From: Zymomonas sp.
GTDB lineage: Bacteria > Pseudomonadota > Alphaproteobacteria > Sphingomonadales > Sphingomonadaceae
Length of the DNA stretch: 14,253 nt
Assembly: GCF_020216885.1 (NCBI RefSeq)
Contig: NZ_JAIWON010000048.1
Location: forward strand, 1-14,253
Direction of reading: 5' to 3'
Part shown: piece by piece, positions 1 through 7,137 of the stretch
Layout of the letters: each line of letters opens with the position of its first letter
Position numbering within the stretch: the stretch's first letter is position 1
Made by a program: the position numbers and the translations under genes
The notes under the pieces: model-generated
Told to the model about the DNA's origin: nothing
The model's database searches: none
What the model saw: only the letters and a program-made list of their open reading frames with translations

Positions 1-1
1 A

Positions 2-1843
2 CGGCGGGGACCCCGTGCTGATGCACCTGAAAAAGCCTTGGCTGGTTTCTTGCGTTCAACGGGTCTTACAAAAGAAGAACTGGAATTACGTGAAACACCC
101 AAGGGTAATTTTTACTATGCCCATATCGAAAAGCCCGGCCAAACGCTGATTGCTTTATTGGGTGAAGCGATACCGGCTATCATCAAGACTTTCCCTTGGC
201 CAAAATCGATGCGCTGGGGTAATTTCTCTGCCAGCAGCGAATCTTTGCGTTGGGTCAGACCTTTAAAGGGTATTGTTGCCCTTATTGATGAACAACTTAT
301 TCCAATCGAATTGGACGGTATCACTTCAGGCACAGAAACGAAGGGGCATCCTTTCCATCATCCTGATGTCGTTACCCTTGCCAAGGCTTCGGATTATCCC
401 GAAAAAATGGCCGCTGCTCATGTCATGATAGATTTTGATGCGCGGGTGCAGAAAATTACCGATGAGGCAAGAAAAGCTGCACAAAAGGCAGGCTTAACCT
501 TGATCGAAGATGCCGCCTTGGCACAGGAAAATGCTGGGCTGACAGAATGGCCAGTGCCACTTCTTGGTCGCTTTGATGAGGCTTATTTGGCTGTGCCAAG
601 AGAAGTCATCCAGCTCACAATGCGGACAAACCAGAAATATTTTGCCTGCACCGATCGCAACCAAGATTTGGCGGCTGTATTCATCTGTGTTGCTGATATG
701 GAAGCGCAAGATGGCGGTAAAGAAATTACCCAAGGTAATGAAAAAGTGCTGTCTGCCCGTCTTGCTGATGCCCGCTTCTTCTGGGAACAGGATTTAAAAA
801 TCCCGCTTGAAAATTGGCTCCCAAGACTGGATTCCGTTCTTTTCTATGAAGGTATGGGATCGGTTGGCGACAAAGCGAAACGGATCGCCCATCTGTCCGG
901 CTATATCGCTGACCAGATCGGTGCCGACCGGAAACAGGCCGAACGGGCAGGGCTCCTTGCCAAGGCTGATCTTGCCAGTAACATGGTAGGCGAATTTCCT
1001 GAATTACAGGGCGTTATGGGGGGCTATTATGCCAAAGCCGGCAATGAAGCGCCCGACGTGGTCTCCGCTGTCAGCGGGCAATATCAGGCCGAAGCCGGAG
1101 CCGGCGTTTCAGCCGCAGTTTCACTCGCTGATCGTATCGACAGCTTGGCCTGCTTCTTTGTCCGTAATATCCGCCCTACCGGATCAAAAGATCCTTTCGC
1201 TCTCCGTCGTGCTGCGGTTCAAATTATCCAGACCATTATTGCGCATCAATTGCGGCTGCCTTTAACGCCTTTATTTGAAAAAGCAGGGGCAGGCGACCAG
1301 ATTGAAAGTTTGTTGGCCTTTATCACTGAACGGTTAAAGGTGCAGCAGCGTGAAGCCGGTATCCGCTATGATTTAATTGATGCCGTGCTGGCACTAGGGT
1401 ACGAAGACGATGTTATTCGTCTTCTGGCAAGGGTGCAGGCGTTACAAAGCTTTATTGAAAGCGAAGATGGGAGTGATCTTCTGGCGGGCTATCGTCGGGC
1501 AGTCAATATCCTAAAGGGTAGCGAAGCCGCAGAAAAAGGCGAAATCAGTCAGGACAATATCGAACAGGCTGAACAGGATTTACAAAAGGCTCTTCAGGCG
1601 ATAGAAACGCCCCTAGAACAGGCGTTGAAAGCTGAAGATTACGCCACCGCGATGACGGCATTGGCGAGCTTACGTCAGCCAATTGACCAGTTTTTTGATA
1701 AAGTGATCGTCAATCACGATAATACTGGCATCCGATCACGCCGCTTGGCGCTCTTAGAACAAATCCGCACAGCTATGCATCAGGTTGCTGATTTTTCAGT
1801 TGTTGAAGCTTTAACTATTGAAGCTTCGGGGCGTAAACGCTAA
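2..1843 (+). CDS. glyS: Glycyl-tRNA synthetase beta subunit, 5'-truncated by the window edge
   Basis: The beta chain of the bacterial alpha2-beta2 glycyl-tRNA synthetase pairs with GlyQ in the cytoplasm to charge tRNA-Gly; the beta chain mainly carries tRNA recognition. The frame is open from base 2, and the residues before the first possible start (RGPRADAPEKALAGFLRST) already match the family, so the gene begins upstream and the TTG at 38 is not the start. About 613 codons are visible against roughly 690 in the usual protein, so some 75-90 N-terminal residues are missing. Family signatures include ADARFFWEQD (bases 764-793), NMVGEFPELQGVMGGYYA, RTNQKYFACTD and PTGSKDPFALRRAA near base 1190. 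The C-terminal helical tRNA-binding region ends in ADFSVVEALT. glyQ is expected just upstream, outside the window. The gene ends in TAA followed by a strong terminator, so it is probably the last gene of its transcript. Confidence 0.97.
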   Translation, partial: RRGPRADAPEKALAGFLRSTGLTKEELELRETPKGNFYYAHIEKPGQTLIALLGEAIPAIIKTFPWPKSMRWGNFSASSESLRWVRPLKGIVALIDEQLIPIELDGITSGTETKGHPFHHPDVVTLAKASDYPEKMAAAHVMIDFDARVQKITDEARKAAQKAGLTLIEDAALAQENAGLTEWPVPLLGRFDEAYLAVPREVIQLTMRTNQKYFACTDRNQDLAAVFICVADMEAQDGGKEITQGNEKVLSARLADARFFWEQDLKIPLENWLPRLDSVLFYEGMGSVGDKAKRIAHLSGYIADQIGADRKQAERAGLLAKADLASNMVGEFPELQGVMGGYYAKAGNEAPDVVSAVSGQYQAEAGAGVSAAVSLADRIDSLACFFVRNIRPTGSKDPFALRRAAVQIIQTIIAHQLRLPLTPLFEKAGAGDQIESLLAFITERLKVQQREAGIRYDLIDAVLALGYEDDVIRLLARVQALQSFIESEDGSDLLAGYRRAVNILKGSEAAEKGEISQDNIEQAEQDLQKALQAIETPLEQALKAEDYATAMTALASLRQPIDQFFDKVIVNHDNTGIRSRRLALLEQIRTAMHQVADFSVVEALTIEASGRKR

Positions 1844-1868
1844 ATACAATAGAGCTTACGCATTAAGG

Positions 1869-1902
1869 AAAGACGGTTCAGAATTTTGAACCGTCTTTTT
1901 TT
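1869..1902 (+). terminator. Rho-independent terminator of glyS
   Basis: Perfect inverted repeat AGACGGTTCA (1871-1880) and TGAACCGTCT (1887-1896) with a six-base loop, extended by flanking A-T pairs. A run of T from 1896 to 1902 follows directly on the plus strand. It lies 26 bases after the glyS stop codon. Confidence 0.93.
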
Positions 1903-2178
1903 ATGTGTAATAATAATTGTTCTTTGTAAAAAAACACCAAATTTAAAAATAAAATCATTTTTCACAATGAAATAAAAATATTTCCAATTTGGATTATTTG
2001 ATTCTAAAATCAGATATTATTTTAACGCGATTTATAGAATAGAGTATCTTTGATTTTATTTACTGAAATAGCCTTTTTAATATTGAATTTTGACTATAAA
2101 ATATATGCATCTCATTTCTCATTTTAATAATTTTATTTCAAAGAAATAGACGATTCTTGATCCGCTTGTGATCCGAAA
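1903..2178. other. AT-rich convergent spacer, no gene seen
   Basis: This stretch between the glyS terminator and the end of the minus-strand flippase gene is dominated by A and T runs. It has no ORF of note, no tRNA-like fold and no clean repeat that I can find. Its composition is much more AT-rich than glyS. It may simply be non-coding filler between convergent genes, or the edge of an acquired segment. Confidence 0.6.
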
Positions 2179-2201
2179 ATGAAGCATCGCTTATGATTCA
2201 T
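2179..2201 (-). terminator. Weak terminator-like hairpin after the flippase gene
   Basis: Arms ATGAAGCAT (2179-2187) and ATGATTCAT (2193-2201) pair over nine positions with one mismatch around a five-base loop. On the minus strand the hairpin lies 17 bases after the flippase stop and is followed by TTTTCGG, a short U-tract. The stem is A/T-rich, so terminator strength is doubtful. Confidence 0.4.
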
Positions 2202-2218
2202 AAATCAAAGAGCCAGTC

Positions 2219-3628
2219 TTAAGACTGCCCTTCACCATTTTCACTTAATCGCGTGAACCATTTAACGACAGGTATAGCGCAAATAACAAGCATCAAAAAA
2301 GACGAAATGACACTGGATAATGCCGCTCCATTGATACCGGCCACGCGCATCATTCCATATAAGAATACAAAATAGCAGCCAATAATCGCGGTTCTAGCTT
2401 TAAGAACAAAGGATATCCGTTTCATCACTGTTAATAGCGGCTCAATCGGTACAAGGCAGATATCAAACAAAGCGCTACAAACCAGCAAAACCAAAATAGT
2501 TTTTTCACCCGGCCAGCTATAATGCAACATATAGGTAAAAAGACGTTCTCCAACCAAGACCGTCAGGAAAAACACCAATAGCGAAAAGCCCAAAATAAGA
2601 CCGAATATCTTTAAGGTAACAAGGCGCATACCATGCCAATCGCCCTTATCCCGAAAGCGAATAAATTCAGGATATAGGGTCGGGATCATCATCTGTGCTG
2701 GCTTGGATAAACCGTTACTAATCTGGCGCGCGACCCGATAGACAGCGGCTTCCCCAGCCCCCAATGAACTACCAATAGCAAGGGTGCCACCCTGCTGGAA
2801 AACGGAATCTAGGATTTCATTAAAACTGACGCTTAAAGTGAATTTCCACATGCCTTCAACGGGTGTTTTTCCCTGAAATATTTTTCTTATCGGAAAGGCG
2901 CGTTTTGTATATTGGTGAAAGAGATAAATACCGGCGTAACTACAGGTGACAAAAAGCGTGAATTGCGTCAGGCACCATATAAACAAAAAATACCCCAAAG
3001 GCATATGAAGCCAATAACCAATGCCACAACCTCCGGTTCTGACGCAGGTCGTAATAAACTCATAAATAGTGACCAATTTAAAGCGGTTACACAGCCGTAA
3101 CATACCCGTTGACCAGCCGATATTCATAAAAAGTATAATCAGCATACAAAGCAAGGCATCCGGCTTGACTTCGGCAGGCCATCCCAATCTTGAGGTGCCT
3201 AAAATCAGGATGCCGCCTAACCCTACCAACATACCTATCGCCGCACTGAAAAAATCGGCTCTGATACAAAAGGCAAGGACATCATCAAATTGGTTAAAAT
3301 CTTTTTCCTGAAAGGCTTTTGAACCGTAATGCAGCAAGGTCTGCCATGACTGAAAACGGGTGATATCCGAAATCAGGGTAGCAAAAGTCGTAATCAAAAG
3401 CATGACACCAAACAGGTTCAATCCCAATGTCTGGGATGTCCATGCGACATAGACAAAACTGCAAACCGCATTCAAAACGCGGCCTGTAATCAAAATGCCG
3501 GTATTGCCAATGATACGGGAAAAGACAGATCGGGATTTCTGGGGCATGATATCCAAACAGGCATCACTGACAGAAAGGCAGTCAAAGGTCAGTCTTGCCT
3601 TAATAAAAAGGGTCTTTTGATAGCCCAT
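2219..3628 (-). CDS. Polytopic membrane protein, oligosaccharide flippase-like (MOP/Wzx superfamily)
   Basis: The 469-residue protein is almost entirely hydrophobic, with about 12 probable membrane helices. Length, helix spacing and the first helix (GRVLNAVCSFVYVAWTSQTLG, read as RVLNAVCSFVYVAW then SQTLG) resemble polysaccharide-biosynthesis exporters that flip lipid-linked glycans across the inner membrane. A mid-protein stretch, AAVYRVARQISNGLSKPAQ, followed by PTLYPEF, is typical of this group. The start is uncertain. The ATG at 3626-3628 gives 469 residues but an atypical polar N-terminus; an in-frame ATG at 3545-3547 (MPQKSRSVFSRIIGN) gives 442 residues, sits just before the first helix, and is equally plausible. 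Neither has a strong ribosome-binding site. It is divergent from the propeller gene at 3726 and shares its control region. The substrate cannot be told from sequence. Confidence 0.82.
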   Translation of the reverse strand: MGYQKTLFIKARLTFDCLSVSDACLDIMPQKSRSVFSRIIGNTGILITGRVLNAVCSFVYVAWTSQTLGLNLFGVMLLITTFATLISDITRFQSWQTLLHYGSKAFQEKDFNQFDDVLAFCIRADFFSAAIGMLVGLGGILILGTSRLGWPAEVKPDALLCMLIILFMNIGWSTGMLRLCNRFKLVTIYEFITTCVRTGGCGIGYWLHMPLGYFLFIWCLTQFTLFVTCSYAGIYLFHQYTKRAFPIRKIFQGKTPVEGMWKFTLSVSFNEILDSVFQQGGTLAIGSSLGAGEAAVYRVARQISNGLSKPAQMMIPTLYPEFIRFRDKGDWHGMRLVTLKIFGLILGFSLLVFFLTVLVGERLFTYMLHYSWPGEKTILVLLVCSALFDICLVPIEPLLTVMKRISFVLKARTAIIGCYFVFLYGMMRVAGINGAALSSVISSFLMLVICAIPVVKWFTRLSENGEGQS

Positions 3629-3725
3629 CTTTTAAAGAAGGCTATCTCATAAGCAATATCTATATTGTTAATAACGGTATCGCTTATAATAGATCATATT
3701 TTCAAAATAGGCTGAAAGCATATCG
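3629..3725. promoter_or_regulatory. Divergent control region with an imperfect dyad and a TATAAT box
   Basis: The 97 bases between the flippase and propeller starts carry an imperfect inverted repeat: ATAAGCAATATC (3649-3660) facing GGTATCGCTTAT (3676-3687), 10 of 12 positions complementary, 15 bases between the arms. A TATAAT hexamer for the plus-strand gene (3685-3690) overlaps the right arm. The only -35 candidate, TTGTTA at 3665-3670, gives a short 14-base spacer. A regulator bound to the dyad could affect both genes. This is inferred from arrangement only. Confidence 0.42.
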
Positions 3726-4619
3726 ATGGGTATCAGAAAAGATCTATGGAAAATTTTCCTTGTAAAACAGCCTATCACCGAAATTTTGGAATCTTCTAAA
3801 ATTGATGGCGAAATACTCGATATTACCCGCGATTTGAATTTTTATTGCTTTTCTGCGGATCCCTTTGGCTTCGAAAAAGACAATAGTCTTTATGTTTTTT
3901 CTGAATATTATGATTACAGGAGCCGTAAAGGAGTCATTGAATGTCAAAACTTTAATAAAGAATTACAGCTTCTTTCTCAAAAAACGGTGCTTTCCGAAGA
4001 TTGGCATCTATCTTATCCCTATGTTTTTGAAGCCGATAACCAAATCTATATGCTGCCGGAGGCTTCCCGTAATCATAAACTGACGTTTTATCATGCCATA
4101 TCTTTTCCTGATCATTGGGAACGGCTCTGCGATATAAATTTGGGGGGCGATATCGCTATTGATGCTACGCCGGTTTTCCATGAGGGCATGTGGTGGTTAT
4201 TCTATATGTCCGGCTCTGCCAAAGCCCGTAAGAAGCAAGAACTCCATGCCGCCTATGCTCATGCACTAACCGGAAAATGGACAGTTTATAAACATAATCC
4301 AGTCATTGAAGGTTTTGCCTATAGCCGACCGGGGGGAAGTGCTATTCTCAATAAAGAGGGCAAATTAGTCCTGCCGGTTCAAGATTGTGTGACAACCTAT
4401 GGCCGTGCTATCCGATCTTTATTATTCGACCATTTAAGTCCTGATTTAATACAATGCTCGGTTGGAAAAGCGATCGATATTCCGGCTTCTTTGTCACCCT
4501 ATATAGAGGGGATGCATACCCTATCCGCTATCGGGGATATGACTCTTATTGACGCAAAGAAAACCGATCTTTCATTAAAAGGCATCGGGTTACAAATTAT
4601 AAGAGAATTCAAAAAATAA
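3726..4619 (+). CDS. Stand-alone beta-propeller protein like the GINT1 N-terminal domain (GH43-like fold)
   Basis: This 297-residue protein has no signal peptide or membrane helix, so it is probably cytoplasmic. Repeated motif blocks match the propeller domain at the N-terminus of plant glucosamine inositolphosphorylceramide transferase 1 and its bacterial homologues: ADPFGFEKDN (44-53), HLSYPYVFEADN (94-105) followed by IYMLPEA, DATPVF (146-151) then WWLFY, SRPGG (200-204), VQDC (218-221) with YGRAI, and GMHTLSAIGD (262-271). The blocks look like blades of a five-bladed propeller related to GH43/GH32 hydrolases. In plants the domain is fused to a glycosyltransferase; no such second domain exists here. 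A role in making or modifying a glycolipid or glycan is inferred from the family and from the divergent flippase. The ribosome-binding site is weak (GAAAG). Catalytic activity is not established by the sequence. Confidence 0.78.
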   Translation: MGIRKDLWKIFLVKQPITEILESSKIDGEILDITRDLNFYCFSADPFGFEKDNSLYVFSEYYDYRSRKGVIECQNFNKELQLLSQKTVLSEDWHLSYPYVFEADNQIYMLPEASRNHKLTFYHAISFPDHWERLCDINLGGDIAIDATPVFHEGMWWLFYMSGSAKARKKQELHAAYAHALTGKWTVYKHNPVIEGFAYSRPGGSAILNKEGKLVLPVQDCVTTYGRAIRSLLFDHLSPDLIQCSVGKAIDIPASLSPYIEGMHTLSAIGDMTLIDAKKTDLSLKGIGLQIIREFKK

Positions 4620-4651
4620 ACCTCATACAGGCTATGATTGTCTGTATGAGG
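4611..4651 (-). terminator. Rho-independent terminator of the FAD dehydrogenase gene
   Basis: A perfect 10-bp stem, CCTCATACAG (4621-4630) with CTGTATGAGG (4642-4651), has an 11-base loop. Read on the minus strand it is followed by TTTATTTTTT (complement of 4611-4620), a good U-tract. That tract overlaps the last codons and stop of the convergent plus-strand gene. In the plus direction no T-run follows, so it should terminate the minus-strand gene better. Confidence 0.85.
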
Positions 4652-4666
4652 CCTATTCAATAGAAA

Positions 4667-5764
4667 TTAGCGGAAGCGATCAGGGCGATAGCGCGTCGGA
4701 TCAACCTCTGCCATCCAGTCAGGCAGCTCTTCTCCTAATAACAGGCAAGCCGCCAACATTGATCCCGCAACGGAGGTCTGAATACCAAAACCACCTTGTC
4801 CGGCACACCAAAAGAAGCCTTCTGCTAATGGATCAGCGCCATAGACAGGGGCTCGATCAGGTGAAAAGCTGCGTAATCCAGCCCAGCAGCGTTCTACCTT
4901 TTCAATTTTCCAGTCGGCGGCTTTGCTAAAACGATCAATAGCCAAGGCGATATCGATTTCTTCCGGCGCGACATCTGCCGGAGCTTGGGCGTGTTCATCA
5001 TGAGGGGTCAACCAAATACGATTACCGTCTTCCGGCTTGAAATAGAAACGGGTTAAGGCATCCATGATCAACGGCATTTCTGCCGGTGGGGTAGGGGAAA
5101 CCTGCAACTGAATCATGGTGCGACGATAGGGCGTAATGACAATGGGCAAAGCCCCTGCCAAAGCGGCCACTTCGCTCGCCCATGCACCCGCTGCATTGAC
5201 AACCCGTTTGGCTTTAAATTCATCGCGTGTTGTTTTGATCTGCCAATAACCATCTAGACGTTTAAGGCCTGTCACGCGATTATAGGTTTTTAAATGGGTG
5301 CCACTTTTTTGGGCAATGGATAAAAAATGGGCATGCAAAGCACCGACGTCGATATCTTCGCAACTGCCTTCTTTTAAACCATGATCCCAGCCTTCTTTCA
5401 GGCGACCACCCGTCGCTTCGATGTCATTACGATCAAGAGGCGTTAAAACAACTGACGTATCGGCAAAATTGTCTTGTAATTGTTTTAAGGCTTCCAGACC
5501 GTCTTTATCGGCAACATGGGCGATCCCGCGCGGCGACAAAAATCCACCGGCCTTCAATTTCGGGCCCGTTGCACTCGTAAGCGGCTGAACAGCAGGGCCC
5601 CCATAGGTTTCTGACCAAAAGGCCGCCGATCTTCCTGTTGCATGATAACCGGGGGCAGATTCTGCCTCCAATAGTAAGATATTGGCCTTATCTCCAAGCA
5701 TAGCTGCCAAACCAGCGCCGGCAATTCCGCTTCCGATAATGGCGATATCGAAAATTTCTGACAT
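4667..5764 (-). CDS. FAD-dependent D-amino-acid dehydrogenase/oxidase, DauA-like (DAO family)
   Basis: This 365-residue flavoprotein of the DAO family is expected to oxidise the C-N bond of a small amino acid to an imino acid. The N-terminal dinucleotide fold shows GSGIAG (G11, G13, G16) and an acidic residue at the end of the second strand (E33). PGYHATGRSAAFWSETYG (38-55), VVNAAGAWASEVAALAG, CWAGLRSFSPDRAPVYG and FFWCAGQGGFGIQTS follow the layout of Pseudomonas D-arginine dehydrogenase DauA as I remember it. I chose the ATG at 5762-5764 because GGAGAAAAG lies just before it; an upstream in-frame ATG at 5785 would put that site inside the coding sequence. Residues linked to arginine specificity in DauA appear changed, so the substrate may differ. 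There is no signal peptide. It is convergent with the propeller gene and apparently monocistronic. Confidence 0.88.
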   Translation of the reverse strand: MSEIFDIAIIGSGIAGAGLAAMLGDKANILLLEAESAPGYHATGRSAAFWSETYGGPAVQPLTSATGPKLKAGGFLSPRGIAHVADKDGLEALKQLQDNFADTSVVLTPLDRNDIEATGGRLKEGWDHGLKEGSCEDIDVGALHAHFLSIAQKSGTHLKTYNRVTGLKRLDGYWQIKTTRDEFKAKRVVNAAGAWASEVAALAGALPIVITPYRRTMIQLQVSPTPPAEMPLIMDALTRFYFKPEDGNRIWLTPHDEHAQAPADVAPEEIDIALAIDRFSKAADWKIEKVERCWAGLRSFSPDRAPVYGADPLAEGFFWCAGQGGFGIQTSVAGSMLAACLLLGEELPDWMAEVDPTRYRPDRFR

Positions 5765-6115
5765 TCTTTTCTCCATCTCGACCATTCGGACGGGATATGT
5801 GATTCCAGCCTGATCTTAAAAAATCGGCTGTCGATCTCATATCTCGACAAACAAGGGTTTCATTGCCATCTTGGAGTAAAAATAGGAAGGAAAGTTATTA
5901 TTCTCGAATAGCTATTCACTTAAAAAACAGCCTCTGCCCATTAGAATGGCGCAGACTTCAATCGCTTGTTATGATAAGAAATTTTCAAAAATAAGCGATA
6001 AAATAGATTAAAAATTCAAAAAATATGTTAAATTTTTATTTAAATTTTATATCATATCTCGGAAATATTAAAAAATTATTAAAAAGAGCAGAAATATCTA
6101 ATTTTTTATAAATTG
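5765..6115. promoter_or_regulatory. AT-rich divergent control region with several palindromes
   Basis: This is the upstream part of the intergenic region between the FAD dehydrogenase and the outer-membrane protein gene; no ORF looks real. It holds a 12-base perfect palindrome GAATAGCTATTC (5906-5917). It also has a dyad GTCGA/TCGAC (5830-5834, 5844-5848) upstream of the dehydrogenase, and an inverted repeat ATCGCTT (5961-5967) with AAGCGAT (5993-5999). Any of these could be an operator. From about 5985 the sequence is almost pure A/T with poly-A and poly-T tracts, which may favour DNA bending or promoter melting. Confidence 0.35.
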
Positions 6116-6124
6116 TGCTATATT
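6116..6124 (+). promoter_or_regulatory. Candidate extended -10 promoter of the outer-membrane protein gene
   Basis: TGCTATATT fits the extended -10 pattern TGnTATAAT with one mismatch. No good -35 box is seen 17 bases upstream, but an extended -10 can do without one. Transcription would start near 6131 and give a leader of about 124 bases that contains the inverted repeat at 6177-6242. Confidence 0.4.
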
Positions 6125-6176
6125 TACAGTGCAGTTGAGCCACAGTTTGATGTTTTTCTATAAAAGTAAAGTGAGA

Positions 6177-6242
6177 ATCCCCTTATAAATATAGAAAATA
6201 TATCAATCTTTAGTTAGAAACTTTTCATTCGGATAAGGGGAT
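6177..6242 (+). promoter_or_regulatory. Inverted repeat able to mask the ribosome-binding stretch of the outer-membrane protein gene
   Basis: ATCCCCTTAT (6177-6186) is perfectly complementary to ATAAGGGGAT (6233-6242), with 46 A/T-rich bases between them. The right arm holds AAGGGG, the only Shine-Dalgarno-like stretch before the ATG at 6255, though its 14-base spacing is long. Pairing would hide this site. Regulation of translation, for example by temperature, an RNA or a protein, is inferred. Confidence 0.5.
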
Positions 6243-6254
6243 AAAAATCAGACA

Positions 6255-7085
6255 ATGACATGGGGCAAGCTTGATATCGGCTTGACGAGGGGGAAGAAGA
6301 CCTTTGCATATGCATTGGGGGGATGCTTTTTATCTTTTTTCCTTCAGCCGATGGCGATAGCTGCACCTGCATCGCTTATTGGACCACCACGTCCTGAAGT
6401 TTCTTCCAGCCGTGGTTTGCAGCCGGTTCGGGTTATGCACAGCCGCCATTCCGAATCGAAAGAGGGCAATCGCCTTTTGGGGCGGGTCAGCAGTAACGCG
6501 CCGATTGGCTCTTTTACGCCTTCTATCGGTGATCCACGGTTGGCCGCTGCCTTTGCCCAATCTTCGAATAATGGCTTGTCATCTGGTTTCCAATTTACGC
6601 CCTCTTCGGTTCCGGGGCATAAGCGGGCTGTCACCGTTGCCGTTCGGACGCATATCCTTCCTCCGACCGGCGAGAAAAACGGAACGCCCCAGAGCTTAAG
6701 TATTTCTCCGAATACCGCTTACAATATGGGGGCATCCCTCAGCTGGAAAGAATTCACGCTGAACGGTGATGTTGGTCATATCAATGATGGTCCCATTATA
6801 GGCGGTCGTGATGCTTTTGATGTCGGGGTGAATTATACCCACCACAATTGGTCAACACGGTTACAGATGAATGCTGCCCATAATAGCGGTGAAAGGGCAA
6901 ACGCCATCGGGGATAATAGCAATTATTCTCTTGATGTCGCTGGCTCTTATATGATTAACCATCGCTTCCAGATTTCCGGTGGCCTTCGTTATACGATGCA
7001 ACGGAATAGCCATATTGCGCCTTCTGCCCCTGATGTCCAAAGGGATGGGCAAGCTGTTTATCTGGGTACCAGTTTTAATTTCTGA
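6255..7085 (+). CDS. Secreted small outer-membrane beta-barrel protein, unassigned family
   Basis: I do not recognise a named family. Residues 14-36 form a signal peptide: KK, then a hydrophobic core, then PMAIA, with probable cleavage near A36. Residues 37-120 are rich in Ser, Pro, Gly and Arg and look like an extended linker. From about residue 125 there are roughly eight amphipathic strands with alternating hydrophobic residues: VTVAVRTHI, AYNMGASLSW, FTLNGDVGHI, FDVGVNYTHH, WSTRLQMNAA, YSLDVAGSYM, FQISGGLRYTM and AVYLGTSFNF. The protein ends in Phe, the classic C-terminal signal for BAM-mediated insertion into the outer membrane. An OmpX/OmpA-size eight-strand barrel is the best structural guess, giving a role in the outer membrane. 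The start is the first ATG after AAGGGG; spacing is long, so a different start or structured leader is possible. ybeM follows 52 bases later with no terminator. Confidence 0.72.
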   Translation: MTWGKLDIGLTRGKKTFAYALGGCFLSFFLQPMAIAAPASLIGPPRPEVSSSRGLQPVRVMHSRHSESKEGNRLLGRVSSNAPIGSFTPSIGDPRLAAAFAQSSNNGLSSGFQFTPSSVPGHKRAVTVAVRTHILPPTGEKNGTPQSLSISPNTAYNMGASLSWKEFTLNGDVGHINDGPIIGGRDAFDVGVNYTHHNWSTRLQMNAAHNSGERANAIGDNSNYSLDVAGSYMINHRFQISGGLRYTMQRNSHIAPSAPDVQRDGQAVYLGTSFNF

Positions 7086-7137
7086 TATATTCTAAGCTGT
7101 TCAAAAGAGCAGAATAACCAATAAGGGAGTTTTTCCT

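Noticed and set aside
1903-2178. Possible small RNA or short gene in the AT-rich spacer
   Set aside because: No stable stem with T-run, no start plus ribosome-binding site, and composition alone explains the apparent motifs.
2214-2227. 14-base perfect palindrome CAGTCTTAAGACTG over the flippase stop codon
   Set aside because: It has no loop, lies partly in coding sequence and lacks a following T-run, so neither terminator nor operator is supported.
2912-3311. Plus-strand ORFs inside the flippase gene
   Set aside because: They lie opposite a convincing membrane-protein gene, have biased composition, and match nothing I recognise.
6330-6699. Several overlapping ORFs on both strands across the signal-peptide and linker part of the barrel gene
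   Set aside because: Arg/Pro-rich frame shadows with no ribosome-binding sites; the 6255 frame has a coherent signal peptide and beta strands.
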